A DNA stretch of 64,000 nt from Paenibacillus ihuae (GCF_001368795.1 NZ_LN831198.1:1376067-1440066), one strand, 5' to 3'; positions 15,040 to 23,513 are shown, numbered from the stretch's first letter. A program made the numbers and translations. The notes: generated from the sequence alone by a model not told the origin.

Positions 15040-16269
15040 ATGCATCAGTTTAACGATATTTTTATTCAGATCTTAATTTTGCTTGCCATATCTATGGGAG
15101 TCATTGCCATTGCCAAAAAACTGAATCAGCCCTATTCCATCGCTCTTGTAGTGGTAGGACTCTTGCTAAGTTTTATTCATGTGCCCATATTGGTGGAAGC
15201 TGAAGCTTTTATCACCCAATCGCATGTGTTCCAGGCCATTATCATCTCTTTGTTCCTGCCGATCCTCCTGGGAGATGCCACCTTGAAGCTTCCTTTCTCA
15301 CACCTGCGGGAACAACAGAAGCCTGTACTGGCTTTGGCATTTGGCGGAACGTTGTTGTCCTTTCTCCTCATTGGTTTGGTTGTTTATTGGGGATTGGGCC
15401 TGCCTCTGATTGTTTCCTTTACATTTGCGGCACTGATGAGCGCTACAGATCCCATCAGCGTGATTTCCATTTTTAAATCCCTGGGTGTTCCGAAGAATAT
15501 CGTAACCATAATTGAAGGCGAGTCTCTTTTTAATGACGGAATTGCTGTTGTCCTGTTTCAGATCTCATCGGTGTACCTGTTATCCTATATGGAAATGGGA
15601 TGGGCAGGAATCGGCAGCGGAATTCTGTTGTTTTTGAAATTTGCTTTGGGAGGTATCCTGATTGGAGCCATAATGGGCTACTTATTTTCTCAACTCATTC
15701 GGCTATACGATGATTTCCCGCTCGAGATAGGATTCTCTATGCTGCTGTTTTTTGGAAGCTATTTTATTGCGGAGCACTTTCATGTATCCGGGGTTATTGC
15801 TGTTGCGGTAAGCGGGCTGATCTTCGGGAATTACGGCGCGCGGATTGGAATGTCAGAGACAACCAAGGTTAACATTAATTCGTTTTGGGATGTAATCACC
15901 TTAGTGGCGAACTCGCTGATCTTCCTGATGATTGGGCTGGAAATTCGAAATATTGATTTTACGGATAAATGGTTTCTTATAGTGGCTTCGATCATTATCG
16001 TACTGGCGGGGCGAACCATTGCCCTTTATACTAGTCTAATGTTTCTGAAGAATTTCCCGGCATCATGGAAGATGGTATTGAATTGGGGAGGGCTGAAGGG
16101 AAGTCTCTCTATCGCGCTCGCCTTAAGTCTGCCTGCGTCTTTTGAGGGCAGAGAGGATATTCTGGTCTTAACCTTCAGTATTGTTTTGTTCTCACTGCTT
16201 GTTCAAGGTTTATCCATCAAACCGCTGGTTAAAAAACTGAAATTGACTCAGGAAAAGAAGATGTCCTAG
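15040..16269 (+). CDS. CPA1-type Na+(K+)/H+ antiporter
   Basis: I take ATG 15040 (AGGTG 4 nt upstream), giving 409 residues; in-frame ATGs at 15007 and 15028 are alternatives. There are about 12 membrane helices with the CPA1 signatures SATDPISVISIFKSLGVPK and IEGESLFNDGIAVVLF, which hold the ion-binding Asp pair. The enzyme exchanges Na+ or K+ for H+ across the membrane. It starts 50 bp after the exporter operon and lies between two c-di-AMP riboswitches, fitting an ion and osmotic homeostasis region. There is no C-terminal RCK or CBS domain. Confidence 0.88.
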   Translation: MHQFNDIFIQILILLAISMGVIAIAKKLNQPYSIALVVVGLLLSFIHVPILVEAEAFITQSHVFQAIIISLFLPILLGDATLKLPFSHLREQQKPVLALAFGGTLLSFLLIGLVVYWGLGLPLIVSFTFAALMSATDPISVISIFKSLGVPKNIVTIIEGESLFNDGIAVVLFQISSVYLLSYMEMGWAGIGSGILLFLKFALGGILIGAIMGYLFSQLIRLYDDFPLEIGFSMLLFFGSYFIAEHFHVSGVIAVAVSGLIFGNYGARIGMSETTKVNINSFWDVITLVANSLIFLMIGLEIRNIDFTDKWFLIVASIIIVLAGRTIALYTSLMFLKNFPASWKMVLNWGGLKGSLSIALALSLPASFEGREDILVLTFSIVLFSLLVQGLSIKPLVKKLKLTQEKKMS

Positions 16270-16270
16270 A

Positions 16271-16501
16271 AGTAAGAACTTCAATGATGTCAAAACCGCA
16301 ACACTTGAACCAAACGGCCAATTAGGATACGAACTGATGCGGCATGCCAAACCGGTTACCATTGGGGAATTGGAACGTATGCTTGGGTTGAAGTCAGAGG
16401 ATAGCAAAACCACCACGAGAGTGGGATTGACCCCACCCTGCAGTAGTAGTATATTACCATCTCAGTTTCTAACAAGAGTTGTAGTGAAAATAGTTTCCTG
16501 A
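16271..16501 (+). pseudogene. Remnant of a DUF421 (YetF-type) protein C-terminus
   Basis: A frame without a start reads FNDVKTATLEPNGQLGYEL followed by PVTIGELERMLGLK. This matches the C-terminal beta-hairpin region of DUF421/YetF membrane proteins. The N-terminal membrane half is absent and the frame runs on into the kamA 3' end. It is most likely a degraded fragment left by deletion. Confidence 0.5.
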
Positions 16502-17616
16502 TCCTTCCTCAATGGTTTGCTCCAATACAGTTCATTCCCGGGAAGGTCATCGAACCATTCAGCTTGCTCTGGACAAGCCAGGACCATAAACTTGCCATAT
16601 TCCTGATCTCTCGACTGATGGTATTTGAGATAAGCCTTGCCTTGGTCAATCGCCAGAATTTCAATTTTGCCGGAGGAGTGGCTCATGGACAGACGGACTC
16701 GTTTGCCTAGCCCAGAAGTTCTTGCCTTAGCTTCTTCTACAATTTGATAGACACGAGCAAGTGGAAGTACAAATTCGCGGTTGCCTGCAATCGGGCGGTT
16801 TATAAAAAAGTAATAAGGTGTAACACCAGCCCAGGAGAGACGGTCTAAGAGTTCCCCCAAAACAACTGGATCATCGTTAATGCCTTTGAGGACCGGTGTC
16901 TGGTTAACGACAATCGCGCCAGCATTATGAAGGGCCCGGAAGGCTAGTTTCGCCTCATCTGTAATCTCACGGGGATGATTAATATGTGCCATCACATATA
17001 TTCGTCTGTCTTCGGTAGAATAGGTCTGGATCAGTTCCAGCAGTTCATTGTCCCCGGAGATGCGCATCGGGTTAAAAACAGGGATCTTAGAGCCTAGCCG
17101 GATAATTTTAACATGATCTATGGCCCTTAATCTCTCAATGATTGACCGTAGTTTGGGGGTGGAGAGAATTAAACTATCTCCCCCGGTAAGAAGTACGTTG
17201 TTAATCTCCGGATGGCTTGCAATATACTCCAGACCGAGTGAGACATCAGACTGGGCCTCCTTGACATCATTACGGAACAATCTTTTACGGAAGCAATACC
17301 TGCAGTAAGCCCCGCAAACTTCGGATACGATAAGGAGTGCTGTGGTTTTGTATTTATGCTGGCATCCTGGCACAACATAGTTTGTATCCTCATCGGAAGC
17401 GTCCCACCGGCCATATTCCATAAGTTCACCTTCACCCGGAATTACAAGCTTGCGAATAGGATCTTCCGGATCTTCCCAATCAATCAGTGAAAGATAATAA
17501 TCATTCACCCGGAATACAAATTTGTCCGTTACTTCTTTGATTTTTTTCTTTTCAGGCCCAGAGAGCATCTCAACCTTGTTAATATCTGTTATGTACCTTA
17601 CCTTTTGCACATACAT
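16462..17616 (-). CDS. KamA-family radical SAM aminomutase (AblA-like)
   Basis: The start is ATG 17616 with AAAGGAGAG directly upstream; the frame's extension to 17718 crosses the leader and is rejected. The 384-residue enzyme has the radical-SAM cluster motif Cys101-x3-Cys105-x2-Cys108 (CGAYCRYC), an LTGGDSLIL segment and a PLP-type C-terminal half. Lysine 2,3-aminomutases convert L-lysine to beta-lysine, which many bacteria acetylate to the osmolyte N-epsilon-acetyl-beta-lysine. No acetyltransferase partner (AblB) is seen nearby. The c-di-AMP riboswitch upstream supports an osmolyte role. A glutamate or EF-P-type aminomutase is the main alternative. Confidence 0.82.
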   Translation of the reverse strand: MYVQKVRYITDINKVEMLSGPEKKKIKEVTDKFVFRVNDYYLSLIDWEDPEDPIRKLVIPGEGELMEYGRWDASDEDTNYVVPGCQHKYKTTALLIVSEVCGAYCRYCFRKRLFRNDVKEAQSDVSLGLEYIASHPEINNVLLTGGDSLILSTPKLRSIIERLRAIDHVKIIRLGSKIPVFNPMRISGDNELLELIQTYSTEDRRIYVMAHINHPREITDEAKLAFRALHNAGAIVVNQTPVLKGINDDPVVLGELLDRLSWAGVTPYYFFINRPIAGNREFVLPLARVYQIVEEAKARTSGLGKRVRLSMSHSSGKIEILAIDQGKAYLKYHQSRDQEYGKFMVLACPEQAEWFDDLPGNELYWSKPLRKDQETIFTTTLVRN

Positions 17617-17696
17617 CTCTCCTTTGGTCTCATAGTGTGAGAAAAAAGGGAGCCTTGGTGTCAAAAGCCAAACTGCTGCCAGCAGGGTCAAAACAG

Positions 17697-17893
17697 CACA
17701 AAAAGAGACCCTTAGCAAGGGTCTCTGTTATGAAAATAACAAAAAAGCAGACCCATCCACTACTGACGAGGTTAGCTGACGGACTCGGGTAAGATGGTAC
17801 CCTACACTCTAATTTGAATGATTCGCCCCAATTGACTGGTTCCCCCGCTTTCCAGCTGTAAATTCTGGAAATTAAGCGTAGGTAAAGTATACC
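17697..17893 (-). promoter_or_regulatory. ydaO/yuaA-type c-di-AMP riboswitch with terminator
   Basis: Read on the minus strand, the ydaO blocks appear in order: ACGCTTAATTT, GCGGGGGAACC, GGGGCGAATC, GTAGGGTACC, TTACCCGAGTCCGTCAGC and TAACCTCGTCAGTAG. About 20 nt further lies an intrinsic terminator, AGAGACCCTT-GCT-AAGGGTCTCT followed by TTTTTGTG (17726-17697). The aminomutase ATG is about 80 bp downstream. This is the standard transcriptional layout: high c-di-AMP favours termination. A lysine (L-box) element was considered because of the gene, but the conserved blocks are those of ydaO. Confidence 0.85.
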
Positions 17894-18330
17894 CATGATG
17901 CTTTGGAAAGTCAAAAAAAATAATACTTGAAATTCTTAAAAGGTTGTCCATGAAGAGCTCTTTGAGAATAAAAAAAATATTTATTGTTGCTCTATCCGGC
18001 AGGGGATTGGGGAATTATTCAATACTGAATATTTGCTGTAAAGAGATGGCGGAAACCTTGTTGTCTCAAGGGATTAACGGTTTTTCAAGACAGGATTTGG
18101 AACGCTGTTTCAGCTTGCTAAATTTACTTACGACAATTGCCGATTAACCCTGAATGCAAGCGATATCATTTCATGGAATGTTATCTGCCGTGCTTGACGT
18201 ACTCGGAAAGCCTTTGTTATGGTTTTTATAGACAAAAGCAAACGAAACAGAATTTTTGTAGAACTTCGTCCCTGTTTTGCGTAAGATATCCTAACCAAAC
18301 CCAACTAAAAACTGAGGGAGATGATTGATT
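17894..18330. other. Gap between riboswitch and HAD gene, with a likely promoter
   Basis: No convincing gene is seen. An open frame at 17944-18147 (67 codons) lacks a ribosome binding site and a recognised family. TTGACG (18195-18200), 18 bp, TATGGT (18219-18224) is a reasonable sigma-A promoter for the HAD-mtlD pair. Confidence 0.4.
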
Positions 18331-19002
18331 TTGATCAAAGGAATCATTTTTGATTTTGATGGAACGATTATCGACACCGAAACTGCTTGGTACACTGCAT
18401 TTAGTGAGGCTTACGAAGAACATGGAGTAGAACTGACGCTTGAACAGTATTCCACCTGTATAGGAACCAGTTTGAACACCTTTAATCCTTACGAATATCT
18501 TATGACGGATTTGAAGCTTCCAATCGACAAGGAGGATTTCAGAAGAGCCGTTCAGCAGAGGCATAGTAAACTTATGGAGCTCGAGACGATACGTCCGGGA
18601 ATCCAGCATTATCTGGATTCAGCCAGAGAAGTTGGGCTGCGGATGGGGCTGGCTTCAAGCTCATCCATGGAATGGGTGGAGAAATATCTAGACCAATTGG
18701 GAATCCGAGGTTATTTCGAGTGTATACGTACGTCGGACCACGTTGAAAATGTGAAACCGGACCCTGAGCTCTACAACCAGGCTTTAAGTTGTCTGGGAAT
18801 TCTGCCTGATGAGGCTGTTGCCATTGAAGATTCACCGAACGGTTCAAAGGCAGCCGCGGCCGCGGGGATGAACTGTGTTGTTATCCCTAATGATATTACA
18901 AGCTTCCTGGAGTTTGAACCCTCGCATCACATTATAGAAAGCCTAAGTCACCTCGATTTTGATCATGTCATTACCCGGCGTTGTTTCCAGAAAACTAGCT
19001 AA
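18331..19002 (+). CDS. HAD-superfamily phosphatase (beta-phosphoglucomutase-like)
   Basis: TTG 18331 (10 nt after GGGAG) or TTG 18325 is the start, giving about 223 residues. Motif I is FDFDGTIIDTE near the N-terminus, motif II is ASSSS, the motif III Lys lies in VKPDPELYNQAL, and motif IV is AIEDSPNGSKAAAAAG. A helical cap follows motif I. The fold fits a sugar-phosphate phosphatase or mutase. The next gene, mtlD, starts 43 bp later. In Acinetobacter a HAD phosphatase is fused ahead of mannitol-1-phosphate dehydrogenase to make mannitol, so a mannitol-1-phosphatase is a reasonable hypothesis here. Confidence 0.82.
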   Translation: MIKGIIFDFDGTIIDTETAWYTAFSEAYEEHGVELTLEQYSTCIGTSLNTFNPYEYLMTDLKLPIDKEDFRRAVQQRHSKLMELETIRPGIQHYLDSAREVGLRMGLASSSSMEWVEKYLDQLGIRGYFECIRTSDHVENVKPDPELYNQALSCLGILPDEAVAIEDSPNGSKAAAAAGMNCVVIPNDITSFLEFEPSHHIIESLSHLDFDHVITRRCFQKTS

Positions 19003-19044
19003 CGGATAGCTGACATCGAATCTTAATACAAGGGGGACGCCTTA

Positions 19045-20250
19045 TTGAGAGCAGTTCATTTTGGTGCAGGAAATATTGGCAGAGGGTTTATTGGTCCAAT
19101 GCTGTCGAATTCAGGCTACAAGGTTTGTTTTGTCGGAAGAAATAAGAAAAAAATTACTCAGCTGCAGGAACGGGGCCAATATCCAGTGACCCTGGCCAAT
19201 GAAGACCGGGACAGATTTATGGTTAATAACATAACAGCAATCCATTTAGGAGATGCTGATGATGTCGCTAAAGCTATAGCGGAGGCTGAAATCGTAACAA
19301 CGGCAGTGGGTATATCAGCGCTCAAGGATATCGCCAGTGCAATTGCAAAAGGAATAGAACTCAGACTTAGAAGCGATAATCCTAAACCGCTCCATGTGAT
19401 TGCTTGTGAGAATGGAATTAAGAGCAGTAAGAAATTAAAGGAATCCGTATATCTCCATTTGAAGCAATCCATTAGGGAAATGGCAGATGAGTGTATAGCT
19501 TTTCCAAATGTGATGGTGGATCGTATAGTACCTGTCCAGAAAAATAAGGATCCCCTTGAGATCCTTGTGGAGCCTTTCAGAGAATGGATTATTCCCCGCA
19601 GTGATATGATAGGCGGTTATAACAAAATACAAGGAGCTCACTATGTTGATTCTTTAGACCCGTACCTTGAGCGAAAGCTATATACGGTAAATACAGGGCA
19701 CTGCAGCGCAGCTTACTTCGGTTATCTTGAGGGTTATACCAGTATTCAGGAGGCGATGTCCGATCCTGGAATCAGATCGCGTGTGCACGGTGTTCTTAAA
19801 GAGACCGGGGCATTGCTTGTACACTTGTACGGATTTGATCCTTCAGTTCATCATAAATATATTGAAAAGATGATGACACGGTTCGAAAACCCCCATTTTA
19901 ATGATTCCATCACCAGAGTCGCACGTTCCCCTATACGTAAACTTTCTCCAACAGATCGACTGATTCAGCCTGCTATGCTCGCCTCTCAATATGGGTTTGA
20001 AGTTACTTATCTTGTTTCTGCTATCGCTTCCGCGCTATTCTTTGATTACCGCAAAGATGAAGAGGCCGTGCAGCTGCAGGAAGCTATTCGGAAATTTGGG
20101 CTCAGTGAAGTTATTTCTACCATGTTGATGATTCCGGCAGATCATCCGCTTCATAGTAAAATCATAGGGGAATATCATAAAATTCGGTTAAAAAATCCTC
20201 ATATGACTGGCAGCAGTTTCGAATCCATGATTCGTAGTCTTCGGCAGTGA
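19045..20250 (+). CDS. mtlD: Mannitol-1-phosphate 5-dehydrogenase
   Basis: This 401-residue protein starts at TTG with AAGGGGG upstream. It opens with the NAD-binding loop HFGAGNIGRGFIGP and has the long-chain polyol dehydrogenase core, including NTGHCSAAYFGYLEG and the catalytic-Lys region. It interconverts mannitol-1-phosphate and fructose-6-phosphate with NAD(H). No mannitol PTS genes are present. The partner is a HAD phosphatase, so the pair may run toward mannitol synthesis as an osmolyte rather than mannitol use. That direction is inference. Confidence 0.9.
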   Translation: MRAVHFGAGNIGRGFIGPMLSNSGYKVCFVGRNKKKITQLQERGQYPVTLANEDRDRFMVNNITAIHLGDADDVAKAIAEAEIVTTAVGISALKDIASAIAKGIELRLRSDNPKPLHVIACENGIKSSKKLKESVYLHLKQSIREMADECIAFPNVMVDRIVPVQKNKDPLEILVEPFREWIIPRSDMIGGYNKIQGAHYVDSLDPYLERKLYTVNTGHCSAAYFGYLEGYTSIQEAMSDPGIRSRVHGVLKETGALLVHLYGFDPSVHHKYIEKMMTRFENPHFNDSITRVARSPIRKLSPTDRLIQPAMLASQYGFEVTYLVSAIASALFFDYRKDEEAVQLQEAIRKFGLSEVISTMLMIPADHPLHSKIIGEYHKIRLKNPHMTGSSFESMIRSLRQ

Positions 20251-20339
20251 GTTCTGATAACAACGATAATATCTCAATGTTCACAAAGAAAGGGGCTTGG
20301 TTTCGAATCGATTTGTCCACAGCTGAGGAAGGGTGATGG

Positions 20340-20702
20340 ATGATGTTGAATGTTATTGACGCTTGCCGGAAATGTGCACAAGCCTGTGAAGAATGCTTAG
20401 TCTCATGTTTAGATGAACCTGATACAGATATCCAGTCTAGGATGAAAATGATCGAAATTTTGAGCGATTGCGCAGATTTTTGCAATATAGCGGTGCGTTA
20501 TTTGATTAGAAATAGCAGGTTTTCCACAGTGATTTGCGAACTCTGCGCCGATATAAGTGCGGAATGTGCAACAGCCTGCGAGCAGTTCATGGACAATTCA
20601 TATCAGGCATGCGCCAAATTCTGCAGAGAATGTGCTGAAATTTGTAATGAAATTAAGGAAATGGCAAACGTGACTTCTGTCTATACTCTGATATTACATT
20701 GA
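20340..20702 (+). CDS. Four-helix-bundle Cys-rich (Csp-like, DUF326) copper-binding protein
   Basis: This 120-residue protein has 15 cysteines spaced on helix faces (ACRKCAQACEECLVSC, SDCADFC, VICELCADISAEC, QACAKFCRECAEIC). This is the pattern of Csp/DUF326 four-helix bundles, which store many Cu(I) ions in the core. There is no signal peptide, so it should be cytosolic like Csp3. GAAGGGTG precedes ATG 20340; the adjacent ATG 20343 is an alternative. It is isolated between mtlD and a promoter-terminator element. The local Met/His-rich operon may be part of the same metal response. Confidence 0.82.
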   Translation: MMLNVIDACRKCAQACEECLVSCLDEPDTDIQSRMKMIEILSDCADFCNIAVRYLIRNSRFSTVICELCADISAECATACEQFMDNSYQACAKFCRECAEICNEIKEMANVTSVYTLILH

Positions 20703-20733
20703 ACTAAATAACTTTGACACCCTGCCTGTTCGC

Positions 20734-20820
20734 TTTACTTTCTCCTTCGATGAATTTATAATTGTTCTAACTTAATATGTTGATTAACCGGAGGAGCCTG
20801 CCAACAGCGGGCTCTTTTTG
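20734..20820 (+). repeat. Promoter-terminator element, copy B
   Basis: TTTACT-17-TATAAT is followed 25 bp later by CCGGAGG and the same hairpin (GAGCCTGC, CAACA, GCGGGCTC) with T5. The sequence between promoter and hairpin differs from copies A and C, while the hairpin block is identical. It ends about 75 bp upstream of the alpha/beta hydrolase start. Confidence 0.62.
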
Positions 20821-20894
20821 TGTGTTTAACTGGGAGAATTTTACTGATACTAAGGGATAGGATAAGAAATTCGCTGAACGAGGGGGCACATGTA

Positions 20895-21710
20895 ATGCCA
20901 CATATTGAAGTCAATGGAACTACACTGTATTACGAGATGTCCGGCAGCGGTCTCCCCATTGTTTTTATTCATGATCATTCAACCTCCCACCACATGTTTG
21001 AACCTCAAGCTGATTATTTCAGCAAGCGGGCTAAAGTGATTGTTTTTGACTTAAGAGGCAATGGGAGATCTGGGAAAATGAACGTAGAAATTAGGCGGAT
21101 CTTAGACACGCAATGTGAGGATTTGAAGGGGCTATTAAGTGAACTACACGTAGACAGAGCTGTAATCGTAGCTAGTTCCAGTGGTGCTGTGCTTGCCCAG
21201 AAATTTGCATATCTGTACCCGGAACGGGTAATAAATATGGTATTGGTAGACAGTTATTTTCACGGTGATCGTACAGCCGGTGGCGGAAGATTGCAGGGGA
21301 TTTTTGAAATCTGCGCTTTGGCGGCCCACTATCTTCCTGCGGAAATGTTCATCCGGTCTTTGCGTATCACCTATAATAAGTGGCTCTCAGCCTACCATAT
21401 TCTGAGAAGAGAACTTTTGCAAGAACGGACGACGGAATTGATCAAGCAGCGATTGGCGCTAAGACATACAGACAGCTTTGTGTTTGCGCTGCGGCTGCAA
21501 ATTCCCGTTCTTTGTGTTTCAGGGAATCATAATGAGTGGGTTCTCGAGCAGGTAAAAAAAACAGCGGCTAAATATCCGTTTGCCCGTTTGGCAATACTTG
21601 ATGATGCCATGTACCCAAGCCACCTATGCCAGCCGCAGCATTTTAACCGGCTATTGCTTGATTATTTAAAGGACCAGCAGTGTTTTCAGCGTGTGGCATC
21701 CGGCAAGTAG
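20895..21710 (+). CDS. Alpha/beta-hydrolase fold protein
   Basis: The start is ATG 20895, 8 nt after AGGGGG, giving 271 residues; an upstream extension is rejected because it overlaps element B. The N-terminal half has IVFIHDHSTSHHMF (oxyanion region), FDLRGNGRSGK and the nucleophile elbow VIVASSSGAVLAQ. The nucleophile Ser sits in a Ser-Ser-Gly context instead of the usual G-x-S-x-G. Acid and base residues are expected near LCVSGNHNEWVLEQ and the C-terminal His. The substrate is unknown. The next small gene starts 18 bp later, so the two are probably co-transcribed from element B. Confidence 0.8.
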   Translation: MPHIEVNGTTLYYEMSGSGLPIVFIHDHSTSHHMFEPQADYFSKRAKVIVFDLRGNGRSGKMNVEIRRILDTQCEDLKGLLSELHVDRAVIVASSSGAVLAQKFAYLYPERVINMVLVDSYFHGDRTAGGGRLQGIFEICALAAHYLPAEMFIRSLRITYNKWLSAYHILRRELLQERTTELIKQRLALRHTDSFVFALRLQIPVLCVSGNHNEWVLEQVKKTAAKYPFARLAILDDAMYPSHLCQPQHFNRLLLDYLKDQQCFQRVASGK

Positions 21711-21728
21711 GAGGGAGAGGTGTGATAC

Positions 21729-22007
21729 GTGATCATTGCCATACAAGCTTATTATAAAGTTGAAAGAATCGTGTCTGCTGACAATCTGGAGACAATCATC
21801 CATCGGCGGGCGCTATGTTTATACCCGACTCGGATCGTTTCGGCTTACCGCGAATTTTTAATCGACGAGATCTTTGATATTTCATTCAGGGATCTTGGAC
21901 AAGGACATGGTGTGCTTTATTTGCATACGAAACAGGGTGTCTTTCCTTATACGGTAGAAACGGCTGTAGAGTTGTTTATTTCGGAGGTAAAGAGACTGAT
22001 TCTCTGA
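21729..22007 (+). CDS. Conserved-looking protein of unknown function
   Basis: The 92-residue product starts at GTG behind GGAGGGAGAGGTG. It is a mixed alpha/beta polypeptide with no signal, membrane segment or Cys; it looks like a small beta-rich domain (FRDLGQGHGVLYLHTKQGVF). Good ribosome binding site and spacing to the hydrolase gene support it as real. I recognise no family. Confidence 0.62.
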   Translation: MIIAIQAYYKVERIVSADNLETIIHRRALCLYPTRIVSAYREFLIDEIFDISFRDLGQGHGVLYLHTKQGVFPYTVETAVELFISEVKRLIL

Positions 22008-22022
22008 AAAGCAACAATTCAC

Positions 22023-22108
22023 TTTACAATTACTTAGGCAAACTCTATAATGGGATTAAATGTATATTGATTTATCCGGAGGAGCCTGCCAACAGCGGGC
22101 TTTTTTTG
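22023..22108 (+). repeat. Promoter-terminator element, copy C
   Basis: TTTACA-17-TATAAT, then 24 bp, CCGGAGG and the hairpin GAGCCTGC, CAACA, GCGGGCTT with a T7 run. It is nearly identical to copy A over its full length, including the spacer and the leader, so the two are true duplicates. It lies about 45 bp upstream of the ktrB start. Confidence 0.65.
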
Positions 22109-22154
22109 TTTTTTATATTAATAGTAAAAAATGAATGCAACAGGAGCTAATGAT

Positions 22155-23513
22155 ATGTTGTTTAAAAAAACCAAGCTGTTCGTCCAAAAACTCAGACTGA
22201 CTTCTTCGAGGATCATTCTGCTCGGTTTTATTATCCCTATATTTCTCGGGACCGTCTTGTTGTGCCTCCCCATATCATCCTCCAGCGGAATAAGTGTGGG
22301 GTGGCTGAACGCATTGTTTACTTCGACATCAGCAGTTTGCGTGACAGGGCTCGTTGTTCTTGATACAGGGACTGATTTTTCACATTTCGGCCAGATTGTG
22401 ATCTTACTTCTGATTCAAATTGGCGGATTGGGATTTATGACATTTGGGGTGCTAATTGCAGTGGTCATGGGAAAAAAGATTGGACTAAAGGAGCGTCTAC
22501 TTATCCAGCAATCCGCTAACTCTGTGACCACCCAGGGAGTTGTCCGTTTATCACTGAGCATCTTCCTTATTTCTTTTATCGTTGAGACTCTTGGAGCCAT
22601 AATATTATCTCTTCGATGGGCAAATGAACTGGGGGTGGAGAGAGCCATATACTATGGGATATTCCATTCGGTCTCTGCCTTTAATAATGCAGGATTTTCG
22701 CTTTGGTCTGACAGTTTGAGCCGTTATGTTGGTGATCCGTTAATTAACATCGTCATCTCATGTTTATTTATCATTGGAGGGATCGGGTTCACTGTAATTT
22801 TGGATTTGTACCGGAAAAGAAGGTGGAGCGACCTGTCCTTTCACACGAAAATTGTTCTGATTACTTCCGGATTCCTCTGCATGGCCGGGTTTCTGGTTAT
22901 CTTTGTGATAGAACTTTTTAATACCAAAACATTCGGTACACTCTCATGGGGCGACAGAATCTGGGCGGGATATTTCCAGGGTGTAGTTACACGGACTGCA
23001 GGCTTCAACTCTATTGATATTGGTGCGATGATGCCGGCTTCCCAGTTCTTCATGATCTTCCTGATGTTTATAGGAGCTTCTTCCGGATCGACTGGAGGGG
23101 GCATAAAAACGACTACTTTTGCGGTACTGATGTTAAGTATTATCGCAACGGTTAAGGGGAAAGCTGACGTACAGCTTCTGAAAAAGCGGATACCTCAAGA
23201 TATTATTTTCAGGTCGCTGGCGGTGATGACCATTTCGCTATGTGTCGTTCTTGCAGCGGCCTTTCTTTTAACCATTACAGAATATTCTCACCATCAAGAC
23301 TTTCTTACATTACTCTTTGAAGCAACCTCCGCATTTGGAACAGTAGGGATGTCAATGGGAATAACGCCAGAACTTTCATCAATGGGAAAATGTATTATCA
23401 TAGTCACGATGTATATCGGAAGACTGGGTCCTTTAACTCTGGCTTTTGCTCTGGCACAAAGAAACGTAAAACAAAAGTACCGCTATCCGGAGGATAAGCT
23501 GCTCATTGGTTGA
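22155..23513 (+). CDS. ktrB: KtrB/TrkH-family K+ uptake channel subunit
   Basis: The start is ATG 22155 with AGGAG 8 nt upstream; ATG 22131 is less likely. The 452-residue protein shows the four M1-P-M2 repeats of the SKT family, with filter-region phrases TSTSAVCVTGLVVLD, SVSAFNNAGFSL, TRTAGFNSIDIG and TSAFGTVGMSMG. The third-repeat intramembrane loop is rich in Gly and Ser (GASSGSTGGGIKTTTF). It moves K+ with Na+ and normally needs a cytoplasmic RCK partner (KtrA or KtrC), which is not in this window. In many Firmicutes c-di-AMP controls ktr genes; here the leader is element C and not a ydaO motif. Confidence 0.9.
   Translation: MLFKKTKLFVQKLRLTSSRIILLGFIIPIFLGTVLLCLPISSSSGISVGWLNALFTSTSAVCVTGLVVLDTGTDFSHFGQIVILLLIQIGGLGFMTFGVLIAVVMGKKIGLKERLLIQQSANSVTTQGVVRLSLSIFLISFIVETLGAIILSLRWANELGVERAIYYGIFHSVSAFNNAGFSLWSDSLSRYVGDPLINIVISCLFIIGGIGFTVILDLYRKRRWSDLSFHTKIVLITSGFLCMAGFLVIFVIELFNTKTFGTLSWGDRIWAGYFQGVVTRTAGFNSIDIGAMMPASQFFMIFLMFIGASSGSTGGGIKTTTFAVLMLSIIATVKGKADVQLLKKRIPQDIIFRSLAVMTISLCVVLAAAFLLTITEYSHHQDFLTLLFEATSAFGTVGMSMGITPELSSMGKCIIIVTMYIGRLGPLTLAFALAQRNVKQKYRYPEDKLLIG

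Noticed and set aside
17617-17718. Upstream extension of the aminomutase frame
   Set aside because: It runs into the leader behind the riboswitch terminator and has no ribosome binding site, whereas ATG 17616 has AAAGGAGAG at good spacing.
17697-17893. Lysine (L-box) riboswitch before the aminomutase
   Set aside because: The gene suggested it, but the conserved blocks, including GCGGGGGAACC and GTCAGCTAACC, are those of the ydaO c-di-AMP class.
17894-18147. 67-codon open frame at 17944-18147
   Set aside because: It has no ribosome binding site and no recognised family. The C-terminus only faintly recalls MarR proteins.
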